A program made the translations under genes and the position numbers. A stretch of DNA of 64,000 nt from Streptomyces sp. NBC_00510 (lineage in GTDB: Bacteria > Actinomycetota > Actinomycetes > Streptomycetales > Streptomycetaceae). Location: positions 992,001 to 1,056,000 of the forward strand of contig CP107851.1 of assembly GCA_036013505.1 (NCBI GenBank), read 5' to 3'. Below the pieces are notes generated by a model. It worked only from the letters and a program-made list of their open reading frames with translations, was not told where the DNA came from and did not search any database. Below are positions 8,450 to 18,273 of this stretch, one piece after another; the stretch's first letter is position 1, and each line of letters begins with the position of its first letter.

Positions 8450-9472
8450 ATGGATGCTCTCGTGGAGAATGACGCACCGCTCGCGTGGGTCGGGGTGGAC
8501 ACGGTGGCCGAGCGGGCCTACCGCCTCCTGCTGTCCCGCGACAGCACGACCGTCGACGACGTGGTCGCCGCCCTCGGCGTGACGGCGGACGAGGGGCTGG
8601 CGGTGCTCGAGCGGCTCCACCACGCGGGGCTGATGAGCCGTCGCTCCTCGGGCGAGTTCTTCACGGTGGACCCCCGGCACGCGCTGCGCGCGCTCGTCGA
8701 GTCGCGCGAGCGCCGACTGGCCGCGGTGCGCGAGGCGGCCGGCCCGCTCGGGGTGCTCTTCGACGCGGCCAGGAGGGCCAGGGACGGCGGTCCCGGCACC
8801 GGCGTGATCAGCGGCCTGGAGGCCGTCGGGGACCGCTACTACCGGCTCAAGCAGACCGCGCGGACCGAACTCTGCGCGCTGGACCGCCCGCCGTTCCTGC
8901 TCGCCCCGAACGAGCCGCTCGACGAGGCGGCGGTCCGGCGGGGCGTGCGGGTGCGGGCGGTCTACGCCGCCGCCAGCTTCGAGGCCGACGGCGGATGGCA
9001 GGAGCTGGGCAGCCTCGTGTCGCGCGGGGAGGAGGCCAGGGTCGTACCCGCGCTGCCGATCAAGCTGGCGATGGCCGACCGGTCGGCCGCGATGGTGTCG
9101 CTGAGCCTGTCGGTCGGGAGCGCCGAGTACCTCTACACCGAATCCCCGCCCCTACTGGAGGCCTTGGGCGAATTCTTCGAGAAGTACTGGGCCTCCGCCT
9201 CCCCGTTGACCGGCGAGCCGGGATCCGGCACCCTGCCGACGGCGGTCCCGGGGGATCCGGCGGACGCAGCGGACGGGTCCCGCAGGCCGACCGACGAGGA
9301 ACGGAACCTGCTCGCGCTCTTCGCGGCCGGTGTCAAGGACGAGGCGATCGCCCGCCAGCTGGGCATCTCGCCCCGGACGCTGCGCCGCAGGATCCAGGAC
9401 CTGTTCACCGAACTCGGCGCCACCAACCGGTTCGGCGCGGGCGTCGCCGCGGCCCGCCGCAACTGGATCTGA
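8450..9472 (+). CDS. Two-HTH transcriptional regulator, LuxR-type C-terminus
   Basis: About 340 residues. An N-terminal winged-helix resembling TrmB/MarR proteins (AERAYRLLLSR, TADEGLAVLERLHHAGLMSR) is followed by a middle domain of unknown ligand. The C-terminal helix-turn-helix is LuxR/GerE-like (ERNLLALFAAGVKDEAIARQLGISPRTLRRRI). Streptomyces have many such two-HTH regulators without a receiver domain. The start is uncertain: ATG at 8450, GTG at 8462 and ATG at 8396 are all in frame, and only a poorly spaced GCAGGA is nearby. It lies just upstream of, and in the same direction as, the giant subtilisin gene, which could be a target (inference). Confidence 0.8.
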   Translation: MDALVENDAPLAWVGVDTVAERAYRLLLSRDSTTVDDVVAALGVTADEGLAVLERLHHAGLMSRRSSGEFFTVDPRHALRALVESRERRLAAVREAAGPLGVLFDAARRARDGGPGTGVISGLEAVGDRYYRLKQTARTELCALDRPPFLLAPNEPLDEAAVRRGVRVRAVYAAASFEADGGWQELGSLVSRGEEARVVPALPIKLAMADRSAAMVSLSLSVGSAEYLYTESPPLLEALGEFFEKYWASASPLTGEPGSGTLPTAVPGDPADAADGSRRPTDEERNLLALFAAGVKDEAIARQLGISPRTLRRRIQDLFTELGATNRFGAGVAAARRNWI

Positions 9473-9525
9473 CCGGAAGGCGGTGGCCCCTTCTGGCCAC
9501 TGGCCGGTTTCGGCAGCGCAGGACG

Positions 9526-9555
9526 TTGGTCACCAAAGGATCACCCGGCTAGAAC
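9526..9555 (+). promoter_or_regulatory. Candidate promoter of the S8 peptidase gene
   Basis: TTGGTC (9526-9531) and TAGAAC (9550-9555) are separated by 18 bp and lie about 70 nt upstream of the chosen GTG start. A weak 6-bp hairpin (9483-9500) just after the preceding gene may end its transcript. Confidence 0.35.
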
Positions 9556-9622
9556 TTGTGTGCGCCCGAACGGCGTGTCACTCGGCCGGGCTGTCCGGCC
9601 ACCCCCTGATGAAGGAGCTTTG

Positions 9623-12600
9623 GTGGCACCACCTGCCCATCCTTCTGCGCGCCGGTCGGCGATACCGCGGTCCCTCGCGGCCCTCGTCGCCGGCGCCAGC
9701 CTGACGGTCCTCACCGCGGCCGCACCGGCGCCGGCCGTCGCGGCCCCGGTCCCCACGCCGCCCACCGTCCCGGCGCCGTTCGCCGCGCACGACCCGGGGA
9801 ACGGCGAACCGCCGTCCGCCGGGCGGTACATCGTCACGCTGCGCGAGCCGGCCGCGGCGACGTACACCGGCGGCGTGGCCGGCAAGGCCCGCACGGCCCC
9901 CCGCGAGAGTGAGGGCCTGAAGGCGGGCTCGGCACCCGTGAAGGCCTACCGCACCTACCTGCGCGAGCGTCAGGACGACGCGGCCAAGACGGTCGGCGCC
10001 CGTGTGATCTCCTCGTACTCCGCCGCGCTCAACGGCTTCACGGCCGAGCTCCAGCCGCGGCAGGTCGAGGAGTTGCGCGCCGACCCCACGGTGGTGTCGG
10101 TGGTCAAGGACGACCTGCGCAAGCCGCTGGCCGCCGTCAACTCGACGGACTACCTGGGCCTCAGCGGCGAGAGCGGGGTGTGGGCCGGCAACGGCGGCGT
10201 CGCAAGCGCCGGCAAGGGCGTGGTCGTCGGCGTCGTCGACACCGGCATCGCCCCGGAGAACCCCTCGTTCGCCGGTGCGCCGCTCGGTACCGCGCCCGGT
10301 CAGGAGCCGTACCTGGACGGCTCCGTCGTCACCTACCGCAAGGCGGACGGCGGGACCTTCACCGGCACCTGCACCGCGGGCGTCCAGTTCACCGCCGCTG
10401 ACTGCTCCACCAAGCTGGTGTCCGCGCGCTACTTCGTCGACAACTTCGGCGCCACCCACATCGGCGGCCCCTCGGTCGGCGAGTACCTGTCGCCGCGGGA
10501 CGGCGAGGCGCACGGATCGCACACCGCCAGCACGGCCGCGGGCGCGGGCGGCGTCGCCGCCGACCTCGGCGGCGTGCCGATGGGCCCGATCTCCGGTGTC
10601 GCGCCGGCCGCCAAGGTGGCGGCCTACAAGGCCTGCTGGAGCGGTCCCGACGCGAAGGACACCACGGACGACGGCTGCGCCACCGGTGACCTGCTGGCCG
10701 CGATCGACGCGGCCGTCGCCGACAACGTCGACGTGATCAACTACTCCATCGGCTCGGCCGGCGGCGCCCTCACCACCGACTCGGTCGTGGACGAGGCGTT
10801 CCGCAACGCCGCAGCGAGCGGCATCTTCGTCGCCACCGCCGGCGGCAACTCCGGCCCCGGCGACAGCACCGTCGACAACGCCTCGCCGTGGATCACCACC
10901 GCGGCGGCGAGCACCATGCCGACCCGTGAGGCCACGGTGGAGCTCGGCGACGGCCAGAACGTGCTCGGCGCGTCCGTCTCGCTCCCGGCGGACGGCCGCA
11001 AGGTGACCGGCCCGCTGGTCGCCGCCTCGGGCGCCGGGACCGCGATCTCCGTCCGGCCGCAGCTGTGCGGTCCCGACAGCCTGGACGGTGCCAAGGTCAA
11101 GGGCGCGATCGTGCTGTGCGAGCGCGGCACGTACGACCGGGCGGCCAAGTCGGCCGAGGTGAAGCGCGCGGGCGGCATCGGGATGGTCCTGGTGAACCCC
11201 TCGCCGGACTCGACCGACCTCGACACCCACGCCGTCCCGACGATCGCCGTCGACGCGGACGGCTACGACGCGCTGGTCTCGTACGCCGCCACCGACACGC
11301 CCACGGCGACCCTGGTGGACGGCAACCCGCACCGGCTGGCGTCGGCGGCCGTCCCGCAGATCGCCGGGTTCTCCTCGCGCGGCCCGGTCCAGGCCGACGG
11401 CGGCGACCTGATCAAGCCCGACCTCGCGGCACCGGGTGTGGCCGTCCTCGCCGACGGCGCCAACGCCGCCGGCGGGCGGCCGAGCTTCACCTTCATGTCG
11501 GGCACCTCGATGGCGTCCCCGCACGTGGCCGGTCTCGGCGCGCTCTACCTCGGCCTGCACCCGCAGGCGACCCCGGCCGAGATCAAGTCCGCGCTGATGA
11601 CCACCACCCGGCCCACCGTGACGGGCGCGGGAGAAGCGTCGGAGGACGTCTTCGCCCAGGGCAACGGCCAGGTGGACGCGACCCGTTACCTGCACCCCGG
11701 GCTGCTGTACCTGAACGGTCCCGACGACTGGGAGCGGTACGCCGCCGCCGTCAAGGGCGACCGTACGGCGCCCGCGCCGTCCGACCTCAACCTGGCGTCG
11801 ATCGGCGTCGGTTCGCTCGCCGGCCGGCAGACCGTGACCCGCACCGTGACGTCGACGGGCCCCGGCACCTTCACCGCCGACCCCGTGCGGATCCCGGGCG
11901 TGGACACCGTCGTCGAGCCGCGGTCCCTGACCTTCACCGGGGCGGGACAGTCCAAGACGTTCAAGGTGACGTTCACCCGGACCACCGCGCCGCTGGGCGA
12001 GTACGCCACGGGGTACCTGACCTGGCGCGCCGGTGAGCAGAGCGTGCGCAGCGCGGTCGCCGTACGACCGGTGACCCTGGTGGCGCCCACGGCGGTCGCC
12101 GCTTCGGGCGGCAGCGGACGGACCACCGTGACCCTCAAGGGCGGCGAGGACCGCGACGTGCCGCTGGACCTCACCGGGCTCTCCCGCGGCCTGCGGGTCC
12201 AGGACTCGGGAACGGTCGGCGGACCCGCGCGGACCCACGTCGTGGAGGTGCCGGCCGGGACGGAGCACGCCCGCTTCGCCCTCGACGCCGCCGACGACTC
12301 GGCCGACCTGGACCTGTCGGTGTACCGGCTCAACGAGTACGGCGACACGTCGCTGGTCGACCGGGCGGCCACCGAGTCCGCCGACGAGCAGCTCGACCTG
12401 GAGGACCCCGAGCCCGGTCTGTACGAGGTCGAGGTGGACTTCTTCGCCGGGTCCGGACCGCTCGACTTCACGGTGACCAGCTTCGCCCTGGGCGACAAGG
12501 GCGCCGAGGGGTCGTTCACCGCGCAGCCCGCCACGGCGGCCCTGCACGCGGGCGGCACCACCCCGGTCGCCCTGTCCTGGAAGGGCCTGCGGGCCGGAGC

Positions 12601-14167
12601 GGTGTACCTCGGCCGCGTCACGTACGGCGACACCGGACGGACCACCTACGTGACCGTCACCGGTGATCCGCGTACCGGCCCGCCCGGCGGTTCCCCCGGC
12701 GCCCGGCCCACCGTCACCGTCAAGCCCGCCTACGCCGTGCCGGGCCAGTCCGCCGTCGTCGTGGCGAAGGACCTGACCCCGGCCGTCGACTTCCAGATCC
12801 GGGTGAAGGGCACCAACCGGGTGCTGGCCGGCGGCCGCACCACCGACGACGGCGGCGTGGGCCGTCTCGTCACCCTCCCGGCCGACATCGCCACCGGGAA
12901 GCAGACCCTGGAGGTCAGGTACGGCGGCCGGAGCGCGGGCGGCTCCTTCACCGTCGCCAAGCTGGTCCTGGGCGACGCCGAGCACTCCGACGCCCACGCC
13001 TTCGACGGCAACCCGCTGGCCGCGATGACCACCGCCGTCAAGGGCAAGGGCACGGTGCGCATCACCGTCCGCGGCGCCTCCGGCACCTACCTGGACCGGA
13101 CGCTCGCCGTCGACGCGGGCGAACTGCCCTGGTACGCCTGGACGTCCGATCCGGTCGAGACCAGGCCGGGGAAGCTCACCGCCACCCTCGCCGTGGTCGC
13201 CGGCCACGGCCGCACCGGGCAGACCAAATCGGTGACCTGGACGCCCACGGCCGTCAAGGCGAGCACCGCGTCCATCACCGAGGACCGCAGCACGGCGCAC
13301 ACCGCGCAGGTGAGCTACACCAACAACTCGGAGGTGCCGGTCTTCCCGACGCTGCGCTACAAGCTGACCAACGGCGACCTGGTCCTCGCCACGCTGCAGA
13401 CCGATCCCGAGGACACGTTCACCCGCACCTACGACACGACCGGGGTGGACCGCCTCGACCTCGTGCTCGACGGGACGACCGTGGCCACCTACCGCAACCG
13501 GGACCGTGCCGGGCGCACCGGCCGGCCCGCGATGGTGGAGCCGTTCTACGCGACCTTCCAGCGCGGCTCCTCGGCGAAGCACCACGGCGGCGCCGCGCCG
13601 CTGAGGATGTCGGTGACCAACCGTCCCGCGGCGTACAGCGGGGGATTCGCCCTGACGGTCGGCGAGGGCCCGGAGATCTACGCGGGCAGCTCGCTCCTCC
13701 TCGACGAGCGCATCCCCACCACGCGCAGCCCGCAGGAGGGGGCGCCGATCTCCCGGACCGTCACGGTGCCCGCCGGGCGGCCGCTGTGGGCCACCGCGTA
13801 CTACGAGATCAACGGCCCGATCTTCCAGGCGCTGGCGGTGCGGCGGATCCTCGTGCCGCCGGTGGACGCGGACGACCTCGAACCGGTGCGCGGTTCCGGG
13901 GCCCGGTCGCCGTTCGTGGTCGACACCATGCCCCGGGAGGCGGCCGCCGGTTCCACGGCGTCGGTCACCGCGGCGGGCCTGTCGCCGCGTGAACGGTTCA
14001 CCGTGCGGCTCGACGGCCGGGTCGTCGGCTCCGGCCGCGCGACGGCCGCGGGCTTCGCCCACGCGTTCGTCACGGTCCCGCACGGCCACGGACGGACGCT
14101 GACGGTACGGGTGACCGGGACCGGGGCGGGTCGTTCGGGCGAGACCGTGCTCGGCGTCTCCGGCTGA
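9623..14167 (+). CDS. Large secreted subtilisin-like serine peptidase (S8) with PA and Ig-like domains
   Basis: 1,514 residues from a GTG at 9623, which has GAAGGAG 5 nt upstream; an earlier in-frame ATG at 9560 lacks a ribosome site. A positively charged, alanine-rich signal peptide (RRSAIPRSLAALVAGASLTVL...) is followed by an I9-type propeptide (RYIVTLREP ... YSAALNGFTAEL). The S8 domain has its triad in order: Asp206 (VDTGI), His300 (HGSHTAS) and Ser629 (GTSMASPH). A PA-type insertion lies between His and Ser (KGAIVLCERGTYDRAAK). After the catalytic domain come an Fn3-like domain and several beta-rich repeats to the end. It is an extracellular protein-degrading enzyme, at the long end for actinobacterial S8 peptidases. 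A strong terminator follows. Confidence 0.95.
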   Translation: MAPPAHPSARRSAIPRSLAALVAGASLTVLTAAAPAPAVAAPVPTPPTVPAPFAAHDPGNGEPPSAGRYIVTLREPAAATYTGGVAGKARTAPRESEGLKAGSAPVKAYRTYLRERQDDAAKTVGARVISSYSAALNGFTAELQPRQVEELRADPTVVSVVKDDLRKPLAAVNSTDYLGLSGESGVWAGNGGVASAGKGVVVGVVDTGIAPENPSFAGAPLGTAPGQEPYLDGSVVTYRKADGGTFTGTCTAGVQFTAADCSTKLVSARYFVDNFGATHIGGPSVGEYLSPRDGEAHGSHTASTAAGAGGVAADLGGVPMGPISGVAPAAKVAAYKACWSGPDAKDTTDDGCATGDLLAAIDAAVADNVDVINYSIGSAGGALTTDSVVDEAFRNAAASGIFVATAGGNSGPGDSTVDNASPWITTAAASTMPTREATVELGDGQNVLGASVSLPADGRKVTGPLVAASGAGTAISVRPQLCGPDSLDGAKVKGAIVLCERGTYDRAAKSAEVKRAGGIGMVLVNPSPDSTDLDTHAVPTIAVDADGYDALVSYAATDTPTATLVDGNPHRLASAAVPQIAGFSSRGPVQADGGDLIKPDLAAPGVAVLADGANAAGGRPSFTFMSGTSMASPHVAGLGALYLGLHPQATPAEIKSALMTTTRPTVTGAGEASEDVFAQGNGQVDATRYLHPGLLYLNGPDDWERYAAAVKGDRTAPAPSDLNLASIGVGSLAGRQTVTRTVTSTGPGTFTADPVRIPGVDTVVEPRSLTFTGAGQSKTFKVTFTRTTAPLGEYATGYLTWRAGEQSVRSAVAVRPVTLVAPTAVAASGGSGRTTVTLKGGEDRDVPLDLTGLSRGLRVQDSGTVGGPARTHVVEVPAGTEHARFALDAADDSADLDLSVYRLNEYGDTSLVDRAATESADEQLDLEDPEPGLYEVEVDFFAGSGPLDFTVTSFALGDKGAEGSFTAQPATAALHAGGTTPVALSWKGLRAGAVYLGRVTYGDTGRTTYVTVTGDPRTGPPGGSPGARPTVTVKPAYAVPGQSAVVVAKDLTPAVDFQIRVKGTNRVLAGGRTTDDGGVGRLVTLPADIATGKQTLEVRYGGRSAGGSFTVAKLVLGDAEHSDAHAFDGNPLAAMTTAVKGKGTVRITVRGASGTYLDRTLAVDAGELPWYAWTSDPVETRPGKLTATLAVVAGHGRTGQTKSVTWTPTAVKASTASITEDRSTAHTAQVSYTNNSEVPVFPTLRYKLTNGDLVLATLQTDPEDTFTRTYDTTGVDRLDLVLDGTTVATYRNRDRAGRTGRPAMVEPFYATFQRGSSAKHHGGAAPLRMSVTNRPAAYSGGFALTVGEGPEIYAGSSLLLDERIPTTRSPQEGAPISRTVTVPAGRPLWATAYYEINGPIFQALAVRRILVPPVDADDLEPVRGSGARSPFVVDTMPREAAAGSTASVTAAGLSPRERFTVRLDGRVVGSGRATAAGFAHAFVTVPHGHGRTLTVRVTGTGAGRSGETVLGVSG

Positions 14168-14173
14168 CCGGTG

Positions 14174-14216
14174 GGCCCGGCCGGCGTGCCCTCCCCAGGA
14201 GTACGCCGGCCGGGCC
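14174..14216 (+). terminator. Terminator after the S8 peptidase
   Basis: A 14-bp perfect stem (14174-14187 with 14203-14216) around a 15-nt loop begins 7 nt after the stop codon. Confidence 0.7.
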
Positions 14217-14537
14217 GCGGTCATCACAGGGTGCGTTCCCGCCGACCGGACCGCCGGACGTGCCCATGACCGTGGACACCGCAACGCGGGGCACACGGTC
14301 CCGGCGGGGGGGGAGGAGCCGGCCGGCACTCCGGCCCCCGAGCGCCCCGCCGGCTGCGGCACACCCGGGACGCCAACGCCCCATGACCGCGGCCCCGGAG
14401 ACGGCGGGCGCGTCCGGCCCGGGCCTCGCCGCTCGGCGGCGGCATGACGAGCAGGAGCGCGGCCCGCGGGAGCCCGGACCCGCCGGTGAATGCCTCCCCC
14501 TCTCCCCCGGTTCACGGGCGCCCTGGCGCACGTGCTC
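14217..14537. other. Non-coding gap between S8 peptidase and cydB
   Basis: About 320 bp with open frames in several phases but no recognisable protein, ribosome site or strong hairpin. It contains an uninterrupted run of nine G near 14305. Nothing else was seen. Confidence 0.5.
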
Positions 14538-15560
14538 TCAGGGGCGCGGATCGGCCGGGTCCCCTTCCGGCGGCCGCAGAGCGCCCCGGTTGGCCAGCCG
14601 GAAGAGGAGCGCGATGGAGGGGAAGATGAGGAGTCCGGCCACGACGGCGACGCCGATCGTCACCGCCAGCGTGGCCTGCGGGGCCGCGGCCTCGCCGATC
14701 TCCAGATGGGTGCCGAGGAGGTAGGGGTACTGGGCGACGCCCCACCCGAGCACGACCAGGGCGACCGCGGCCGCGGCGAGCCCGCGCAGGAACCTCGTCC
14801 GCTCACGCCACACCATGACCATGGTCGCGACCCCGCAGAGCGCCGCCAGCAGCACCAGCGGCAGGGCGCCGTGGCTGAGGCGGCGGAACAGGTGCGGCGA
14901 GTCCTGCCGCAGCACGAAGACGCCGGCGATGCTGACGGCTCCGGTCAGCACGGCGGCGAGCAGGGCCCTGCCGCGGAAGTGCCGCTGCAGGGTGTGGTCG
15001 CGCTGCTGACGGGCCGTCACGTACAGATAGGTGGCGGCGAGGTAGGCGCAGACGAGGACGGCCAGCACGCCGCCGAGCACCGAGGTGGGGTTGAGCCAGC
15101 TTGTGACGGCGTTCCCGTTGCCCGCCGAGGGCACGCGCCCGGAGGCGATGCCCCCGGCGATCGACCCGAAGCAGTACGGGGTCAGGACGGACGACGCGGC
15201 GAACGCGACCCCGTACACCCGCTGCTCGGGGGTGCGCAGCGAGGCCTTGCGGAAGGCGAAGCCGGCACCGCGCAGCACGATGCCCAGGACGGCGATGCCC
15301 AGCGGGATGTAGAGGGTCGTGGTGATGGCGGTGAACGCGGCAGGGAACCCCGACCAGAGGAAGACCAGGCAGTAGACGAGCCAGGTGTGGTTGGCCTCCC
15401 ACACCGGGCCGACGGAGGTGTCGATCAGGTGCCTGGGGCGCCGGCCCCGCTCGGCCCCGCCCGCCGTCAGGTCCCAGAAACCGGCGCCGAAGTCCGCGCC
15501 GCCGAAGAGGCAGTAGGCGATGACGCCGAGGAAGAGGAAGGCCGCGACGGCTTCCGGCAT
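14538..15560 (-). CDS. cydB: Cytochrome bd ubiquinol oxidase subunit II
   Basis: 340 residues with about nine hydrophobic segments. The family start FLFLGVIAYCLFGGADFGAGFWDL is present, as are PVWEANHTWLVY and the N-terminal quinol-oxidase core. CydB is the structural partner of CydA in the integral membrane bd oxidase that reduces O2 with quinol electrons. Its ATG overlaps the last base of the cydA stop (TGATG), so the two are translationally coupled. No cydC/cydD assembly transporter genes follow; the next gene downstream is convergent. Confidence 0.95.
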   Translation of the reverse strand: MPEAVAAFLFLGVIAYCLFGGADFGAGFWDLTAGGAERGRRPRHLIDTSVGPVWEANHTWLVYCLVFLWSGFPAAFTAITTTLYIPLGIAVLGIVLRGAGFAFRKASLRTPEQRVYGVAFAASSVLTPYCFGSIAGGIASGRVPSAGNGNAVTSWLNPTSVLGGVLAVLVCAYLAATYLYVTARQQRDHTLQRHFRGRALLAAVLTGAVSIAGVFVLRQDSPHLFRRLSHGALPLVLLAALCGVATMVMVWRERTRFLRGLAAAAVALVVLGWGVAQYPYLLGTHLEIGEAAAPQATLAVTIGVAVVAGLLIFPSIALLFRLANRGALRPPEGDPADPRP

Positions 15561-16999
15561 CACTCCTCCGTCCCGGCTCGCGCGCCGACGGGTTCCGGGC
15601 CGCTGCGCGGACCGTAGGGGACGTCCACGCTGTCGTCGTCCCCGGCCTGCCAGCGCCGTTTCATCGACAGCAGCACCGTCACCGCGCCGGCGCCCACGGC
15701 CGCGTAGATGACGACGACCGACCCGAAGAACGGCCACAGGTCGCCCTGGGTGGTCACCGCGTCGCGGGTGAGGAGGTGGCCGACGACGGTCCAGGGCTGG
15801 CGGCCCAGCTCCGTGACCATCCATCCGGTCTCCAGGCAGGCCACGGCGGCGAGCCCGCTGACCGCGCAGCAGCGCAGGAACCACCGCTGCCGTTCCAGGG
15901 AGCGCCGCCGCCACCACAGCCAGAGGAACCACACGACGAGCGCCAGCAGGGCGAAGGACAGCCCAACCATCACGTCGAAGGCGAGGTGGACGGTGCTCAC
16001 GATCCGGTCCGAGGGGCGTACGTCCGCGGGGATCGCGTCGAGCCCCTTGATCTCGGTGGACGGGTGGAATCCGGCCAGCAGGGAGGCCATGTCCGGCACG
16101 GGGAGCCCGTACCTGACCTCGCCGTCGACCAGTACCCCGCCGAGCGTCTCCGGGACGTGCGTGCCGGTCCGCGGCAGCAGCTCGACCGCGGCGAACTTGG
16201 CGGGCTCGGACTGGTACACGTACCGGGCGATGGTGTCGCCCACCACGACCTGCAGGGGCAGTGCGACGGCGGCGGTGACGAAGCCGATGAGGAACCCGGT
16301 GCGGTGGTAGCGGGACGTACGGCCCCGCAGCATGCCCACGGCGTAGACGCTCGCCACCGCGAACCCGGCGACGATGTACGCGGCGAGCAGCATGTGGAGG
16401 AACTCCCACCGGAAGGCCCCGTTGAAGAAGACCTCCGCCGGCCGGACGGCCACGATCTTCCCGTCGCGCATCGTGAAGCCGCCGGGCTGGTTCATCCAGC
16501 TGTTGGCCGCGATGACGGCGGCCGCGCCCCCGATGCTGGAGAGCGCCACCGGTACGCCCGTCCAGAAGTGCGCCCACGGCGACAGCCGGTCCCAGCCGTA
16601 GATGTAGAGGGACACGAAGATCGCCTCGAGGAAGAAGAACAGCCCCTCGATGGCGAACGGGAACCCGAAGGCCGGGCCGTACCCGCGCATCAGGCCCGGC
16701 CAGAGGATGCCGAGCTCGAAGGAGAGGACGGTGCCCGTGATCGCCCCCACGGCGAAGAGCACCGCGGCCACCTTCGACCAGCGCCGCGCCAGCAGCATGG
16801 CGTCGGCGTCACCGCGGCGCAGACCGCGGTGGTTCGCGATGAGCATCAGCGTGGTGAGGGCGACGCCGAACGGCACCAGGATGATGTGGAAGCCCAGGGT
16901 GAAGGCCATCTGCTGACGGGCCGGCAGCAACTGCGCCGGATCGCCCGCCGACCCGAGTCCCTGGGCCAGCACCTGCCAGGCCCCCGTCATCGCCCGCAC
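15560..16999 (-). CDS. cydA: Cytochrome bd ubiquinol oxidase subunit I
   Basis: 479 residues, multi-pass membrane protein. Recognisable motifs are ARQQMAFTLGFHIILVPFG (haem-ligand His near the N-terminus), FRWEFLHMLLAAYIVAGF (second haem-ligand His) and ETGWMVTELGRQPW (the conserved GRQPW and the region of the Met ligand). The quinol-binding Q-loop looks short, and the length fits the short-Q-loop class, related to cyanide-insensitive oxidases. It oxidises quinol and reduces O2 to water at low oxygen. The start is GTG at 16999 or ATG at 16990; no clear ribosome site decides. Coupled to cydB downstream. Confidence 0.95.
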   Translation of the reverse strand: MRAMTGAWQVLAQGLGSAGDPAQLLPARQQMAFTLGFHIILVPFGVALTTLMLIANHRGLRRGDADAMLLARRWSKVAAVLFAVGAITGTVLSFELGILWPGLMRGYGPAFGFPFAIEGLFFFLEAIFVSLYIYGWDRLSPWAHFWTGVPVALSSIGGAAAVIAANSWMNQPGGFTMRDGKIVAVRPAEVFFNGAFRWEFLHMLLAAYIVAGFAVASVYAVGMLRGRTSRYHRTGFLIGFVTAAVALPLQVVVGDTIARYVYQSEPAKFAAVELLPRTGTHVPETLGGVLVDGEVRYGLPVPDMASLLAGFHPSTEIKGLDAIPADVRPSDRIVSTVHLAFDVMVGLSFALLALVVWFLWLWWRRRSLERQRWFLRCCAVSGLAAVACLETGWMVTELGRQPWTVVGHLLTRDAVTTQGDLWPFFGSVVVIYAAVGAGAVTVLLSMKRRWQAGDDDSVDVPYGPRSGPEPVGARAGTEE

Positions 17000-17195
17000 C
17001 GCCGGTCAGCGGGCGGTTTCCGGCCTGGACCACCCGTGCACGCCACCGCCATCACATCGACCACGACCCTTTCGTGACAGGACGCTCACCATAGGTCACG
17101 ACGATCGGTATGGGCGGGAATGCGCACTACGGGCGGGGGCCGATGACCCGTTCGGTGGTCGCGGTCCGGCCGGTCCCCGGCGCGGCGCCCGGCGG

Positions 17196-18224
17196 TCAGC
17201 GGGTCCGGGCGGGTGGGGGCAGCTCCCCCGAACCACGGGGGACGAGCCGGGTCTCGACCAGGAGGGTACGGGCCCGGGTGCGGTCGCCCTCGAGGCGTTC
17301 GAGGGCGGTGGATCCCGCCAACTCGCCCATGGTGACCGGATTCTGGGCCACGACGGTGAGGGCGGGTTCGAGGATGGCGGCCATGGGGACGTCGTCGAAG
17401 GCGACCACCGCGACGTCCTTGCGCCCGCCGCGGGAGAGCTCGGTCATGACCCCGATCGTCATGACGTTGTTGCCCGACAGCAGCGCGGTGGGCGGGTCGG
17501 GCAGGGCGAGCAGCCGGGCCGTCGCCTCGGCGGCGCCGGCCGGGTCGTGCGCGTCGGCGACGAGGGCACGGTCGTGGGGCAGTCCCGCCTCGGCGAGCGC
17601 CGCGCGGTAGCCGGCGAGCCGCTCGCGGCGGGTGTACAGCCGGGCCGGGAGGTCGCCTATGAACCCGATCCTGCGGTGTCCGCCGGCGATCAGATGGGCG
17701 ACGCCCTCCTGTGTGCCGGCCCGGTTGGAGCTGACCACGGTGTCGGCGGTCAGGCCGTTGCCGGGCCGGTCGAGGAAGACCACCGGCAGTCCGGCGGCCC
17801 GGTGGGACTTGAGGTGGGTGTGGTCGGCGCCCACCGCGGGCGCGACCATGAGCACGCTGACCCGGCGGGCCAGGAAGGTGGCGATCAGCGCGTGCTCCCG
17901 CTGCGGGTCGTCGTCCGACGAGCCCATCAGCAGGGTCAGTCCGTGCCCGTGCACGGCGTCCTCGATGCCGCCGGCGACGGCGCCGAAGAACGGGTTGCCC
18001 AGGTCCGGCACCACCAGACCCACGGTGGTGTCGGGGCCGCCCACCCGCATGCTCCTGGCCATGAGGTTGGGCTGGAAGCCGAGCTTCGCCACGGCTTCCA
18101 GCACCCGCCTCCTGGTCTCCGCGGAGCTGGGACCGTCCTCGTTCAGCACCCGGGAGACCGTCTTGGCACTGACACCCACCTCGCGGGCCACGTCGGCGAG
18201 GGTCGGTCTGCGGGTCGCTGTCAT
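17196..18224 (-). CDS. LacI-family repressor of the fructan/fructose locus
   Basis: 342 residues. The N-terminal HTH is classical LacI (TLADVAREVGVSAKTVSRVLNEDG), followed by the hinge helix region and a ribose-binding-protein-like effector domain (VGLVVPDLGNPFFG, VAFDDVPMA). The ATG at 18224 is preceded by GGAGAAAAGGTGG. It is the last gene of a minus-strand series after the FrcABC-like importer and 49 nt from the ATPase gene, so it may be co-transcribed. The paired dyads at 21249-21278 and 22519-22548 are its most likely operators (inference), with fructose or a phosphorylated derivative as probable inducer. Confidence 0.92.
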   Translation of the reverse strand: MTATRRPTLADVAREVGVSAKTVSRVLNEDGPSSAETRRRVLEAVAKLGFQPNLMARSMRVGGPDTTVGLVVPDLGNPFFGAVAGGIEDAVHGHGLTLLMGSSDDDPQREHALIATFLARRVSVLMVAPAVGADHTHLKSHRAAGLPVVFLDRPGNGLTADTVVSSNRAGTQEGVAHLIAGGHRRIGFIGDLPARLYTRRERLAGYRAALAEAGLPHDRALVADAHDPAGAAEATARLLALPDPPTALLSGNNVMTIGVMTELSRGGRKDVAVVAFDDVPMAAILEPALTVVAQNPVTMGELAGSTALERLEGDRTRARTLLVETRLVPRGSGELPPPARTR

Positions 18225-18273
18225 GGACCACCTTTTCTCCGGATGTCGGCCCCGCGGATGCCGGGCCCGTCGG

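Noticed and set aside
9578..14515. Very long open frame opposite the S8 peptidase gene
   Set aside because: It mirrors the high third-position GC of the plus-strand gene, is rich in Arg/Gly/His without domains, and has no ribosome site. The plus strand carries a complete catalytic triad.
17000..17195. Redox-regulator (Rex-like) site upstream of cydA
   Set aside because: No TTGTGAA-type inverted repeat could be found; only unrelated short GC dyads.
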